Both the position numbers and the translations under genes were made by a program. From Bacillus_BD sp963787345 (lineage in GTDB: Bacteria; Bacillota; Bacilli; Bacillales; Cytobacillaceae), in contig CAWBCW010000005.1 in the NCBI GenBank assembly GCA_963787345.1, positions 248,001 to 312,000 of the forward strand: 64,000 nucleotides of DNA, written 5' to 3'. The notes under the pieces are model-generated. The model had not been told where the DNA came from. It did no database searches and saw only the letters and a list, made by a program, of their open reading frames with translations. This document shows positions 1 through 8,661 of the stretch, piece by piece. Position 1 is the first letter of the stretch, and each line of letters opens with the position of its first letter.

Positions 1-70
1 AAATCGTTAATACAAGGGCAGCAGCTGTAAATGCAATTCCGAGCGGACTGCTAAGCAGACGTTTAAACAC
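1..70 (-). CDS. Small protein, N-terminal part only (runs off window start)
   Basis: A reading frame on the minus strand starts with GTG at 70, seven bases after a strong AGGAGG site at 78-83. It is open to the window edge and gives about 23 residues, beginning VFKRLLSSPLGIAFTAAA. The visible part is one short hydrophobic segment after a basic start, so a small membrane-associated protein is likely. It is divergent from the P-type ATPase at 257, and the two share the upstream region with a palindrome at 139-166. The family cannot be named from this fragment. Confidence 0.5.
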   Translation of the reverse strand, partial: MFKRLLSSPLGIAFTAAALVLTI

Positions 71-138
71 AATAAGACCTCCTACAATAATGAAGATAAT
101 TTAATCTTTTCCAAAACCATTTGAAATTATCCTGATTT

Positions 139-166
139 ATTTACGTTTTGTAAACTTAACGTAAAT
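139..166. promoter_or_regulatory. Palindrome in divergent promoter region, candidate operator
   Basis: ATTTACGTT at 139-147 and AACGTAAAT at 158-166 form a perfect 9-base inverted repeat with a 10-base spacer. The spacer region itself contains a smaller TTTAC/GTAAA repeat at 140-154. It lies between the divergent genes starting at 70 and 257, where a repressor or metal sensor of the ATPase would be expected to bind. There is no T-tract, so it is not an obvious terminator. The operator role is inference. Confidence 0.35.
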
Positions 167-256
167 AATTTTGAATAGATTTATGGGAAATGTTAAGAAT
201 AAGTTTTAAACTTTCATTCAAAAAAGGGTGTCTAGCATTCAGGAGGTCTTACAGGC

Positions 257-3200
257 ATGGAATTAGAAATAAAGAATAGATCCTTCCATGTGATATCAGG
301 AAGATTGAGGATGGAACTCTACGGATTAAAAAACAATCCTGAAACCGGGCAAAAGTTTGAGGAGTTTTTTTCTGCTATAGACGGGATTCAATTTATTAAA
401 ACAAACATCATTACTGGAAAAATTTTATTACACTTCGATGAAAATAGGTTTCCACTTAATGAATTATGTTATCTGATTTCCAAATTTGAAGAAACATTAA
501 TCAAAGAAGTTTATGGAATACCTTCGTTAGATGAAGAAAATGATCAAACGTATGAAGAATCCGAAGCAGACAGCAGTCAATATGTTGCTGCTACAAGTGA
601 AACTCCTCAAAGTCATGCCTTTACGACTGAGAGACAGCAAGTGGTAGGATCCATGTTAGGCTATGTTCCTAAGTGTAAATGGGCACGGGCGCCTGATGAA
701 AATCCTGTACCACTCCCCTTGGCTCTATCTGTAACAGGTTTAGGTGTGTTAGGAATCAAGCAATTATTATTCGGTCGTTCGATTCTTGCCAGACATCCAA
801 TCCCGTTTTATATAGCGGCTGCTTTGTCGGTTGGAACAGGATACTCATTTTTAAAGAAACGACTGAAGAACGTATCGAAAAAAAACAAATGGTTACATGT
901 AGATTTTCTTTTGACAGCAAGTGCTTTAACCCTTGCCTTAGTAAGGGAAAATCTGATTGTACTGGCAAGTTTGAGCCTGTTACAGTATTTAAACTGGAAA
1001 AGGGCGAAATCAGTTGATCAAGTATTAATGGATCAAGAATTCGTTTCTGAAGAAATCGAGGCATATAGCCGAAGATCATCCAAAATGGGGTTTATCGGGG
1101 CTGCGGTAGCATTTGCCGTTACACGAAATCCCCTTATTTCTTTAGGAATTCTTTTAGCGGCTAATCCAAGGCCGATTCTAGCTTCTACCGAATATGCCTG
1201 GAAGCAGGCAGAACATGTTGCAAAGGAACACAATCAAGCGATCCCGAAAAATGGGTCTGTCCATCAATTAGCAAAAACGAAATATGTTGTATTCGAATCA
1301 GACTCATTGTTGTTTGAAAATGGGGCGATTCGTAAACCGTTCGTTTCCATTTTAGATCGTTTCAGCGGATTAACATTCTCATTTGTTCAAAATGATGCTA
1401 TTTCCGATCATGCTAAGATTCAAAAGGAATTACATCATTATGGAATCATGTACGCTTCCTATCAAGACATCGGAATAAATGACCGAGAAGAAGTACTAGT
1501 CGTGGTAAAAGATACCAGAACCATGAAAAATAAAGTGACTTCTTTTTATCCATCCTGTACAGTGAGTCAACTAAACAGGATTGCCACAACATTAAAGAAT
1601 GGGAAAGATTTACGAAAAATCATAAAGAGAAACATGCTTCTCACAAGAATTTGGAATGTGGTCGGATCTGTGATGGCCGTTCCGATGATGATAAGTGCAC
1701 CACTTATTAATTTAATCGGGGATGCTCTTTCTCTATCCTTTATCGCAAAAGCAAAACAATGGACAGAAAAAAGGTTTTCTCCTACACGAGACCAGCGAAC
1801 AAATGCGTTGGAGAATAAGGATAAAGTCCCGTGGCACACGAAAACCAAAGAAGAAATCCTCCATTTTTATCAAGTTAAAGCCTATAACGGTCTTTCAGAG
1901 GCGCAAGTAAAGCAGGCTGTTCAACAATATGGGAAAAATCAATTGATTGGCAAAACCCGCCCTCATTGGTTGAAAACCTATTTCGGACAGTTTAGAGAAT
2001 TTACGACTCAAGTTTTAGCAGCAACGGCTCTGTTAAGTGCTTTTACAGGACATTTATTTGATGGACTGATCATGGGTTCTATTTTATTGCTCAATGCAGG
2101 AATTGGTACTTTTCAAGAAAGAAAAGCTGGACGAGCGGTCGAAACGATGAGCCAGTTCGTTCCTCCAAGCTGCCGTATTGTGCGTGACGGCAAATTATTG
2201 GAAATCGAGGCCGATACCATAGTTCCTGGTGATATCGTAGAGTTGGAATCAGGAGACGGATTCCAGCCGATTTACGCATTTTACAAGCGTGGAATTTAGA
2301 AGTGAACGAATCAGCCTTAACGGGAGAATCCCTTCCTGTTGCAAAGAAAGAAGAGATTGTAAATGATCAAACGCCGATCAGTGATCGAACCAATATGCTT
2401 TACATGGGTACCGATGTAACAAGGGGAAAATGTCAAGCCGTTGTCGTTGGAACAGGCAAAAATACGGAAATGGGGGATTTATTAGCTCTATTAACAGAAG
2501 ATGAAGATCATTCTACTCCTCTCCAAAAACAGGTAACCAAAATTAGCAAAAGATTTATGAAAGCCGCCTTGGTTATTGGAGGTGTTGTGTTTGTAACAGG
2601 ATTATTAAGAGGGATTCCGATTACCGAGATGATTACAACGTCTGTTGCGTTAACAGCATCAGCGATTCCTGAAGGATTACCGATTACCATTACCATTGCG
2701 CTAACTGCGGGAATTTTCCGCATGGCTAACAAACAGGCATTGGTTCGTAAATTGTCTGCTTTAGAAACGTTGGGACGAACGACTGTCATTTGTTCTGATA
2801 AAACAGGTACTTTAACAAAGAATGAGATGACTGTGAAAAAAGTAGTGACATGGAATCATGAATTAGAAACGACTGGTGATGGATACGATCCAAACGGAAT
2901 GATTGTTGATCTAGATGAAGAAACTTCAAAAGATGTCGATCAGCTATTATCCATCGCTATCCATTGTAATGATGCTGAAGTTTTTCAGGAGGATGGTTAT
3001 TGGAATGTGAAAGGTGATCCAACCGAAGGAGCGTTGTTGACGCTTGCAGCTAAAAGTGGAAAACAAAAGGATCATTACAAGAACTGGAAACGAGCCGGGG
3101 AGATTCCGTTTGATTCCATTAGTGGAAAGATGTCTGTCGTTTGTCATGACGGAGCAAAGGAAGACCAATGTTATGTGATGTCAAAAGGTTCAGTTGAAAA

Positions 3201-4503
3201 GCTTTTACAGCATTGTACGCACTATCAAAGCAATGGAAAACAATATCCATTAACCAATGAGGTTCGCCAACAACTCATGACAAAAAATGATTCTTTAGCT
3301 AATCAAGCCTTAAGGGTCTTAGGATTTGCTTACCGTGAGTTAGGTTGTTTTAATGGTTCTATGGAGAATGTTGATCAAGGGCTGATTTTTGTTGGAATGG
3401 TCGGTATGATCGATCCACCTAAACCGGAAGTAGAAAAGAGCATTGCAGAAGCGATGAGGCTTGGAATCAAACCAGTCATTATTACAGGCGATCATCCGTT
3501 AACTGCCTGTGCAATTGCAAAACAAATCGGCATTGATGATGATCAAAAGAAAGCACTAACAGGACAAGAGCTGGATCTTCTTTCTGATGCGGAGTTAAAA
3601 TCCTTAGTTGAAGATGTAGCCATTTTTGCAAGAGTGACACCTGAGCATAAGCTTCGAATTGTGAAAGCTTTTCAGGAAAAAGGACATATTGTCGCCATGA
3701 CTGGGGATGGGGTGAATGATTCACCAGCCATAAAAAAAGCAGATATCGGCATCGCTATGGGACGAACGGGAACACAAGTCACAAAAGAATCAGCCGATAT
3801 GGTCTTAAAGGAAGATCATTTTGGATCGATTGTTGACGGGGTAAAAGAAGGAAGAACGATTATCGGCAATATTCGAAAAGCAATTGGATGTTTGTTAAGT
3901 GGGAATCTAGCGGAGATCCTCGTCTCAGCTGTGGCAGTAATGGCAGGAATGCCTTTGCCGATTATTCCAGTTCAAATTCTATTGATGAATATGCTAACCG
4001 ATGCGCTGCCTGCTATGGTTCTTGCCGTTAATCCAGGCAAAAATATGAAGGAAACGAATCGTCAGGAAATTATTGATGGTCGACTATATAAACAGGTCAT
4101 TACGCGTGGAGCGATATTAGGTGCAGGCTCATTGGGATTATTTACTTGGGCTTTAGGGATGGGACTACCACTGGCAACAGCACGTACAGTCGCATTTGCT
4201 TCATTAGTATCGGGGCAGCTCGTCCAAACCTTCTCATGGAGACAACAAGGCTCAAAAGAAACATTACATGACTTGAAAAAAGACCGTTTCTTAATCGGTG
4301 CTTTAGGAGTATCCTGGTTAACCCTGTTAAGTGTCGTTTATATTCCAGCACTTTCTGGAATATTTAAGACTGCACCACTACCACTAGGGTTGTGGATCCC
4401 GATCCTTTTAGTAGCGATGGCATCAGCACTATTGGCAAAACCACTATTAAAATCATGGATCTCACATCATTCAATTTCTCAAGCTTCATTATCTGCCGCT
4501 TAA
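257..4503 (+). pseudogene. Large P-type cation-transporting ATPase, one frameshift
   Basis: Two adjacent frames make one P-type ATPase of about 1,415 residues. Frame 1 (257-2299) reads through LESGDGFQ; restoring one C after 2257 gives SGDRIPADLRILQAWNLEV and joins frame 2 at 2302. The C-terminal half has a cation-ATPase N domain, TGES, the phosphorylation motif DKTGTLT, TGDGVND, a PEGLP membrane motif and NMLTDALPA. These last two resemble Ca2+-type (type II) pumps. The first ~500 residues hold a small HMA-like region, membrane segments and a degenerate second ATPase core, where VVFESDSLL stands in place of VVFDKTGTL. This resembles mycobacterial CtpI-like giant pumps. It likely exports a divalent cation, but the substrate is not determinable here. 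The indel is either a sequence error or a recent mutation. An AGGAGG site precedes ATG 257. Confidence 0.8.
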
Positions 4504-4538
4504 ACGGACATCACATCATTTTTACAGGAGGATTATCG

Positions 4539-4817
4539 ATGATTAGAAGAAATATACAAGGGATTTTGGTCGGATCGGCTTTAGCCATTGTCACAACGGC
4601 ACTTTATCCTGTCATTAAGGACACACTCCGTCCACTTGCCTATGACTTAAGAAGGCAAATGAAATACTTAGCTGTATCCACAAAAGAAGGCATAGAGGAC
4701 ATGGTTGCTGAGGTAAAGTTCGAACGAATGAGAAAAAGTTTAGATAAAGAAATGTTTATTGATCACGTTGAAAGCGAACCCATGGAAAATGATCGTTCGA
4801 ACCGAATTTTTCAATAA
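4539..4817 (+). CDS. Small membrane-anchored protein, DUF5132-like
   Basis: This 92-residue protein has one hydrophobic N-terminal segment (residues ~7-25, GILVGSALAIVTTALYP) followed by a charged, probably helical tail containing EDMVAEVKFERM. ATG 4539 is chosen because an AGGAGGA site sits at 4526-4532; the same frame is open further upstream but overlaps the ATPase gene. It follows the ATPase stop by 35 bases, so the two are probably co-transcribed and it may be an accessory factor of the pump. The DUF5132 assignment rests on overall pattern only and is tentative. Confidence 0.6.
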   Translation: MIRRNIQGILVGSALAIVTTALYPVIKDTLRPLAYDLRRQMKYLAVSTKEGIEDMVAEVKFERMRKSLDKEMFIDHVESEPMENDRSNRIFQ

Positions 4818-4850
4818 ATTAAGGTACATCGTTCATTAAGGAGAGAGCAT

Positions 4851-5099
4851 ATGGAACAAAAGGAAGATGAGGTTATCCTTCATCTAAAAGAGGCACTTGC
4901 ACATTTAGATTATGCCATTCGGAAGACCATTCTTTCGCTCAAAGAAACACCAGCTTCCAAACCACAATATGGCTATATTTGGGAAGAATTCTTAGGTACT
5001 TTTTTTGGTAAGGTCATGAGCATCGGAAAAGAACATAAAATAAATTTATTAAATTTGATTTCATTTGAGAGATTAAAAAAAATGGCAAGGTCAGGTTAG
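4851..5099 (+). CDS. Hypothetical protein downstream of P-type ATPase
   Basis: An 82-residue protein starts at ATG 4851 behind an AAGGAGAG site. It is highly charged and probably helical at the N terminus (EDEVILHLKEALAHLDYAI), with a short aromatic middle (YIWEEFLGTFFGK) and a basic end. No family was recognised. It lies 33 bases after the preceding small gene and before a hairpin, so it looks like the last gene of the ATPase operon. Confidence 0.6.
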   Translation: MEQKEDEVILHLKEALAHLDYAIRKTILSLKETPASKPQYGYIWEEFLGTFFGKVMSIGKEHKINLLNLISFERLKKMARSG

Positions 5100-5136
5100 T
5101 ATCTATAAATAGAGTTTATTCTTGGTATTAAATGAA

Positions 5137-5191
5137 ACAGGTGGTCAGATTTTTTGTTTTAAATTGATAAACAAAAGATCCAATCACCTGT
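5137..5191. terminator. Bidirectional terminator between convergent genes
   Basis: ACAGGTG at 5137-5143 pairs with CACCTGT at 5185-5191. The arms continue inward as a long imperfect stem with T-rich and A-rich sides. It lies between the ATPase operon on plus and the VOC gene on minus. Confidence 0.7.
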
Positions 5192-5241
5192 CTTTATCGT
5201 TAGTGTGAGCAATGATCCTTCACTAATTCAGGCAAGGTTTT

Positions 5242-6159
5242 CTATTCTCCCTCGTATGCTTTCCGTAATTCCGCGAGGTCAAATTTCTTCATTTTTAGAA
5301 AGGCTTTAGTGACGCGCTCAAGTTGCTCTGGTGTGCCTTTGCTCATCATCTCGTCCATTTCACTTGGGACAATCTGCCAAGATATACCAAACTGATCTTT
5401 CAGCCAACCGCATTGCTCTGCTTCAGGAACGGCCGAAAGCTTATCCCAATGGTAATCAATCTCTTCTTGTGTATCGCAATACACCATAAATGAAATAGCC
5501 TCATTAAAACTAAATTTATGCTCGTGTGCGCTATCCATTGCAACAAACCACTGATTTTCTAAACTAAAATCAGCGTACATAATCGTTCCTTCTTTGTCAG
5601 GTTCCATGCCTTTCGGATAGCGGGCAATCGCTCCCTGCTTTGCACTTTTGAATGTGGATGTATAAAAATGAATCGCCTCTTCCGCGTTTCCATATTGATC
5701 TCCGACAAATAACAAGGATGGCACTAATGGAGGCTTTCTTTCAGCTTCTTGATTGGTAAGGATTAATTGCCAAGATAAACCGTATTTATCTTGAATCCAG
5801 CCATACTGCTCACTGAACGGATATTGGTCAAGGGGCATTAACTCTGTGCCACCTTCAGATAATTTACTCCAAATCTCGGTCATTTTTCCTTTAACGTCCT
5901 TTTGTTGTGATGGGTCAAAGTGAACCATGAGAGACATCGACGGATTAAATTTGAAATAGGGACCGGCACTGATTGCTGAGAACTTCTGGCCGAAAAGTTC
6001 AAATGAGACAGATTCAGAGTCGCCAGAAGGTGTATCGTGAAATGTGGTTACATTCGTAATTTTTGAGTTTGGAAATATGGATGTATAAAACTCAGCTGCT
6101 TCTTTTGCTTCCTTGTCAAACCATAAATGCGGCACGATTTTTTGATTTATTTTTGTCAT
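5242..6159 (-). CDS. VOC family protein, tandem PhnB-like domains
   Basis: This 305-residue protein has two copies of a PhnB/3-demethylubiquinone methyltransferase-like vicinal oxygen chelate fold. Copy one is ~4-140 (IVPHLWFDKEAKEAAEFYTSIF, SYNERGY-like SEQYGWIQDKYGLSWQL). Copy two is ~150-285 (SLLFVGDQYGNAEEAIHFYTSTF, CGWLKDQFGISWQIVP). Such proteins are cytoplasmic and of mostly unknown substrate. ATG 6159 is preferred over an in-frame ATG at 6180 because an AGGAGT site lies just before it. No partner gene is obvious. Confidence 0.85.
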   Translation of the reverse strand: MTKINQKIVPHLWFDKEAKEAAEFYTSIFPNSKITNVTTFHDTPSGDSESVSFELFGQKFSAISAGPYFKFNPSMSLMVHFDPSQQKDVKGKMTEIWSKLSEGGTELMPLDQYPFSEQYGWIQDKYGLSWQLILTNQEAERKPPLVPSLLFVGDQYGNAEEAIHFYTSTFKSAKQGAIARYPKGMEPDKEGTIMYADFSLENQWFVAMDSAHEHKFSFNEAISFMVYCDTQEEIDYHWDKLSAVPEAEQCGWLKDQFGISWQIVPSEMDEMMSKGTPEQLERVTKAFLKMKKFDLAELRKAYEGE

Positions 6160-6202
6160 TGTTACACTCCTACATTTCATTTCTTCCTATGTAATCACAA
6201 TA

Positions 6203-6610
6203 CTAATCCATGTTGATTACATAGGATGTTATATCTTTTACTGTGTTTTTCCCTGCACTGACAAAAGTATACACATGACAAAAAGCGTAAATACGCTTGT
6301 CTTCAAATTTTACAATCCCGTTAACAGATGCTGTTTTTCCGTGCGTAATAGTGTTTAATAGTTCGATTTCTACTACTTTTGAAGTGGTTCTCTTTTCTAA
6401 CACTTCAACTACCTTTTCTTGGCCTTGAACGGTCATATCATTTACGATCTCCCATTTAATATCTTTAGTAGTGAATTCAGATATATAAGAGATATCGATA
6501 AGTGCAAACGCCTTTATGAGTTCCAATAGAACCCTTTTCTTCGGTGCATTCTCACAATCCGCTGGACATATGATATGGATACCCTGTTCTTCCAAATGAA
6601 CTTTCTCCAA
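6203..6610 (-). CDS. SnoaL/NTF2-like small protein
   Basis: A protein of about 135 residues with the helix-then-curved-sheet pattern of SnoaL-like/NTF2 proteins: LIKAFALIDISYISEF, then KWEIVNDMTVQGQEKVVEVL, a beta-rich middle and KRIYAFCHVYTFV. Members bind small hydrophobic ligands or act as hydrolases; no catalytic residue can be assigned here. Start choice is uncertain: AAAGGGG directly abuts GTG 6619, while TTG 6610 has a normal spacing. It ends 43 bases before the VOC gene, so co-transcription is possible. Confidence 0.6.
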   Translation of the reverse strand: MEKVHLEEQGIHIICPADCENAPKKRVLLELIKAFALIDISYISEFTTKDIKWEIVNDMTVQGQEKVVEVLEKRTTSKVVEIELLNTITHGKTASVNGIVKFEDKRIYAFCHVYTFVSAGKNTVKDITSYVINMD

Positions 6611-6813
6611 CCCGCTCACCCCTTTTTCATTTTAATACGAATGACCTTCAACGGACCAATCTAATCAGACGAGAAATCACTGTTGTATCTCTTCCATTTT
6701 TTAAAAAATGCGAGAATTGATTGTGCTTGTTTGTTGTTTAATAAACAAGAGCCGCCGTCTCCCTGTTTTAAATATAACTCATTTGCAGTTAAATAATCGA
6801 GAAAAGGTGCAAA

Positions 6814-6840
6814 AAACACCATCCAAATGGAATGGTGTTT
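6814..6840 (-). terminator. Rho-independent terminator of the formate dehydrogenase operon
   Basis: AAACACCAT and ATGGTGTTT form a tight stem with a short loop. On the minus strand it is followed by a run of T, ten bases after the fdhD stop codon. Confidence 0.8.
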
Positions 6841-6850
6841 ACCCCTTTTA

Positions 6851-7693
6851 TTAGTTTAAAGCGCAAGTAACGTCCTGCAGTTGCGGTTTAAAGCCTTCTA
6901 ATCCAATAATACGTTCTGGATTTGTATATACATTTAATGCATTGTTCCGGATAAAGCCAACAGCTGTAATCCCGAGTTCATTTGCTAGACGCAAAGAGAG
7001 TTCAGTTGGGGCAGATTTTGACAGAACAATACTGCATTTAATTTTTGCTACTTTGATTAATACTTCTGATGAAATTCGTCCACTAAAGACGATGACTTTA
7101 TCATCCATTGGAATCGAATGCTGTAGACAGTAGCCATAGATTTTATCTAAGGCATTATGCCTGCCAATATCCGTTCTAGCGACAACAATCCCATCTTTAT
7201 CGCATAATGCTGCATTGTGAACGCCACCCGTATCTTGAAAAATACTAGAGGAATTCTGCATCGTTTCCATTAGGCGGAAGCAATCGTCTATTGAAACGAC
7301 CTTATTTTTCGTTTCAATCGGCTTTACTGTCCTAGCATCATTATAAAAGTAAAAACTTTGACGGCTTTTTCCACAACAGGAGGTTACATATCTCTTGGAG
7401 TGAGTTAATTCATTCAGTTTATTGATTCGATGTGTTGTAACAATCGCTTTTCCTGTTAATTCAATAACTTGAATTTCCTTAATATCCTCATAACGACTAA
7501 TAATTCCCTCTGACGCTAAAAATCCAACTACGAGCTCCTCAATATGTTCTGGACTGCATACAAGGGTTGCGAATTCTTGGCCATTTAAAATAATCGTAAT
7601 CGGATACTCGGTAACGATTGAATCCTCCACAAGTGAAACTATCCCGTTTTCATAGCGTAACACTTGATTCGTTACAAGCATTTCCTGACTCAT
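6851..7693 (-). CDS. fdhD: Formate dehydrogenase accessory sulfurtransferase FdhD
   Basis: This 280-residue protein is close to the usual FdhD length. FdhD moves sulfur from IscS to the molybdenum cofactor before it is inserted into formate dehydrogenase. Diagnostic features are the double-cysteine loop TSCCGK (~residues 123-128), FQDTGGVHNAALC, DIGRHNALDKIYG (~177-189) and VFSGRISSEVLIKVAKIKC. ATG 7693 follows a purine-rich AAGGAGAA site. It is last in the minus-strand operon after the dehydrogenase, DUF1641 and DUF2294 genes, which fits a maturation role for that enzyme. Confidence 0.95.
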   Translation of the reverse strand: MSQEMLVTNQVLRYENGIVSLVEDSIVTEYPITIILNGQEFATLVCSPEHIEELVVGFLASEGIISRYEDIKEIQVIELTGKAIVTTHRINKLNELTHSKRYVTSCCGKSRQSFYFYNDARTVKPIETKNKVVSIDDCFRLMETMQNSSSIFQDTGGVHNAALCDKDGIVVARTDIGRHNALDKIYGYCLQHSIPMDDKVIVFSGRISSEVLIKVAKIKCSIVLSKSAPTELSLRLANELGITAVGFIRNNALNVYTNPERIIGLEGFKPQLQDVTCALN

Positions 7694-7715
7694 TTCTCCT
7701 TCTCCCCCTGTTCTT

Positions 7716-8081
7716 TTACCTTGCTTTCAAATCAACCGATCCATCGAAAACAAAAACCGTCATCGCGACATCGCGCTCAATATTAATATCTGAAAAAAGA
7801 CGAAGCACCCTTGCTCCAATTAAATCCTCAAACTTCTCAACTACTTCTGGCCGATCATAGATTTCCTTTACCATTTTCGTCCGAGCCTGATGAACCATTT
7901 GCTTGCCTTGTTCAGAAGTAATCATAAATTTTTCAACATTGGTCAAATTCCCTTTCATTTCACTAATGGCCCAGTTTCCAACGAAGCGAGTATTAATTTC
8001 TTTCGGTCCGTTTCCAACATACTCTTTTCTAATTTCTCGAACAAGCATACTAAATTCGTGCTCTAAATTTCTTGCCATCAT
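7716..8081 (-). CDS. DUF2294 domain protein (YrhF-like)
   Basis: About 121 residues, beginning MMARNLEHEFSMLVREIRKE and matching the DUF2294 pattern (GPKEINTRFVGNWAISEMKGNLT, then a region with FEDLIGARVLRLFSDINIERD). The start is set by a GGAGGAG site just upstream of two consecutive ATG codons; the frame is open to 8138. In B. subtilis, yrhF encodes a similar protein next to the yrhE formate dehydrogenase, and the order here agrees. Biochemical function is not established. Confidence 0.8.
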   Translation of the reverse strand: MMARNLEHEFSMLVREIRKEYVGNGPKEINTRFVGNWAISEMKGNLTNVEKFMITSEQGKQMVHQARTKMVKEIYDRPEVVEKFEDLIGARVLRLFSDINIERDVAMTVFVFDGSVDLKAR

Positions 8082-8181
8082 ATACTCCTCCTTCATTGTT
8101 ATTGTACCTTTAGTTTCAACGATATAAGGGAATTCCATTCTTTCTCTAGAGTACGAATGGAATTACCCCAATGTTCCTGTT

Positions 8182-8661
8182 TTATTCTTTCAACCCTTCA
8201 CCGACACCTTTAAGGAGATTCATCCCGAATGTTATCGCTCGGTTCATATCAGGGTCCTTCAATGCTTTCACAAGATCAAATACTCCCGTTTCTGTATTCG
8301 ATTGAAGCCCTTGTTCTGCTTTTTCTAATCCTTTTGAAACGCTGCCCATTAGCCTTTTCGTCGTTTCAGGGTCTAGCTGCGTTAAAGCTCCGCCTGCAGC
8401 CATCGCATTGTTAATCAGATTTGTAACCGGTTCGCGTGTTAGTTGACCAACAGCAATTTTAGCTACTTCTTCTTTTGTTTTAACAAGACTGTTCACTGCA
8501 TCTAATATCCCACTGTTGTGTAACTCCTGTAACAGTTGGAGTGTTTCTAGCAAGGTATCTTTGTTTTGCGCTACCTCTGTTAGTAGACTCTCCAACGATT
8601 GTTTCTCTTTTTGCTCTTCAGTTAGTTCAATTCTTTTAATCGCTCTAATTGGCTTTGCCAT
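8182..8661 (-). CDS. DUF1641 domain protein (YrhD-like)
   Basis: A 159-residue helical protein with the DUF1641 pattern: an N-terminal charged helix, ETLQLLQELHNSGILDAVNSLV, a glycine-rich middle and a C-terminal KDPDMNRAITFGMNLLKGVGEGL. DUF1641 proteins are regularly encoded beside Cys-type formate dehydrogenases in Bacillaceae and are presumed small partners of that enzyme. Its ATG overlaps the last base of the dehydrogenase stop codon (TAATG), which implies translational coupling. Confidence 0.85.
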   Translation of the reverse strand: MAKPIRAIKRIELTEEQKEKQSLESLLTEVAQNKDTLLETLQLLQELHNSGILDAVNSLVKTKEEVAKIAVGQLTREPVTNLINNAMAAGGALTQLDPETTKRLMGSVSKGLEKAEQGLQSNTETGVFDLVKALKDPDMNRAITFGMNLLKGVGEGLKE

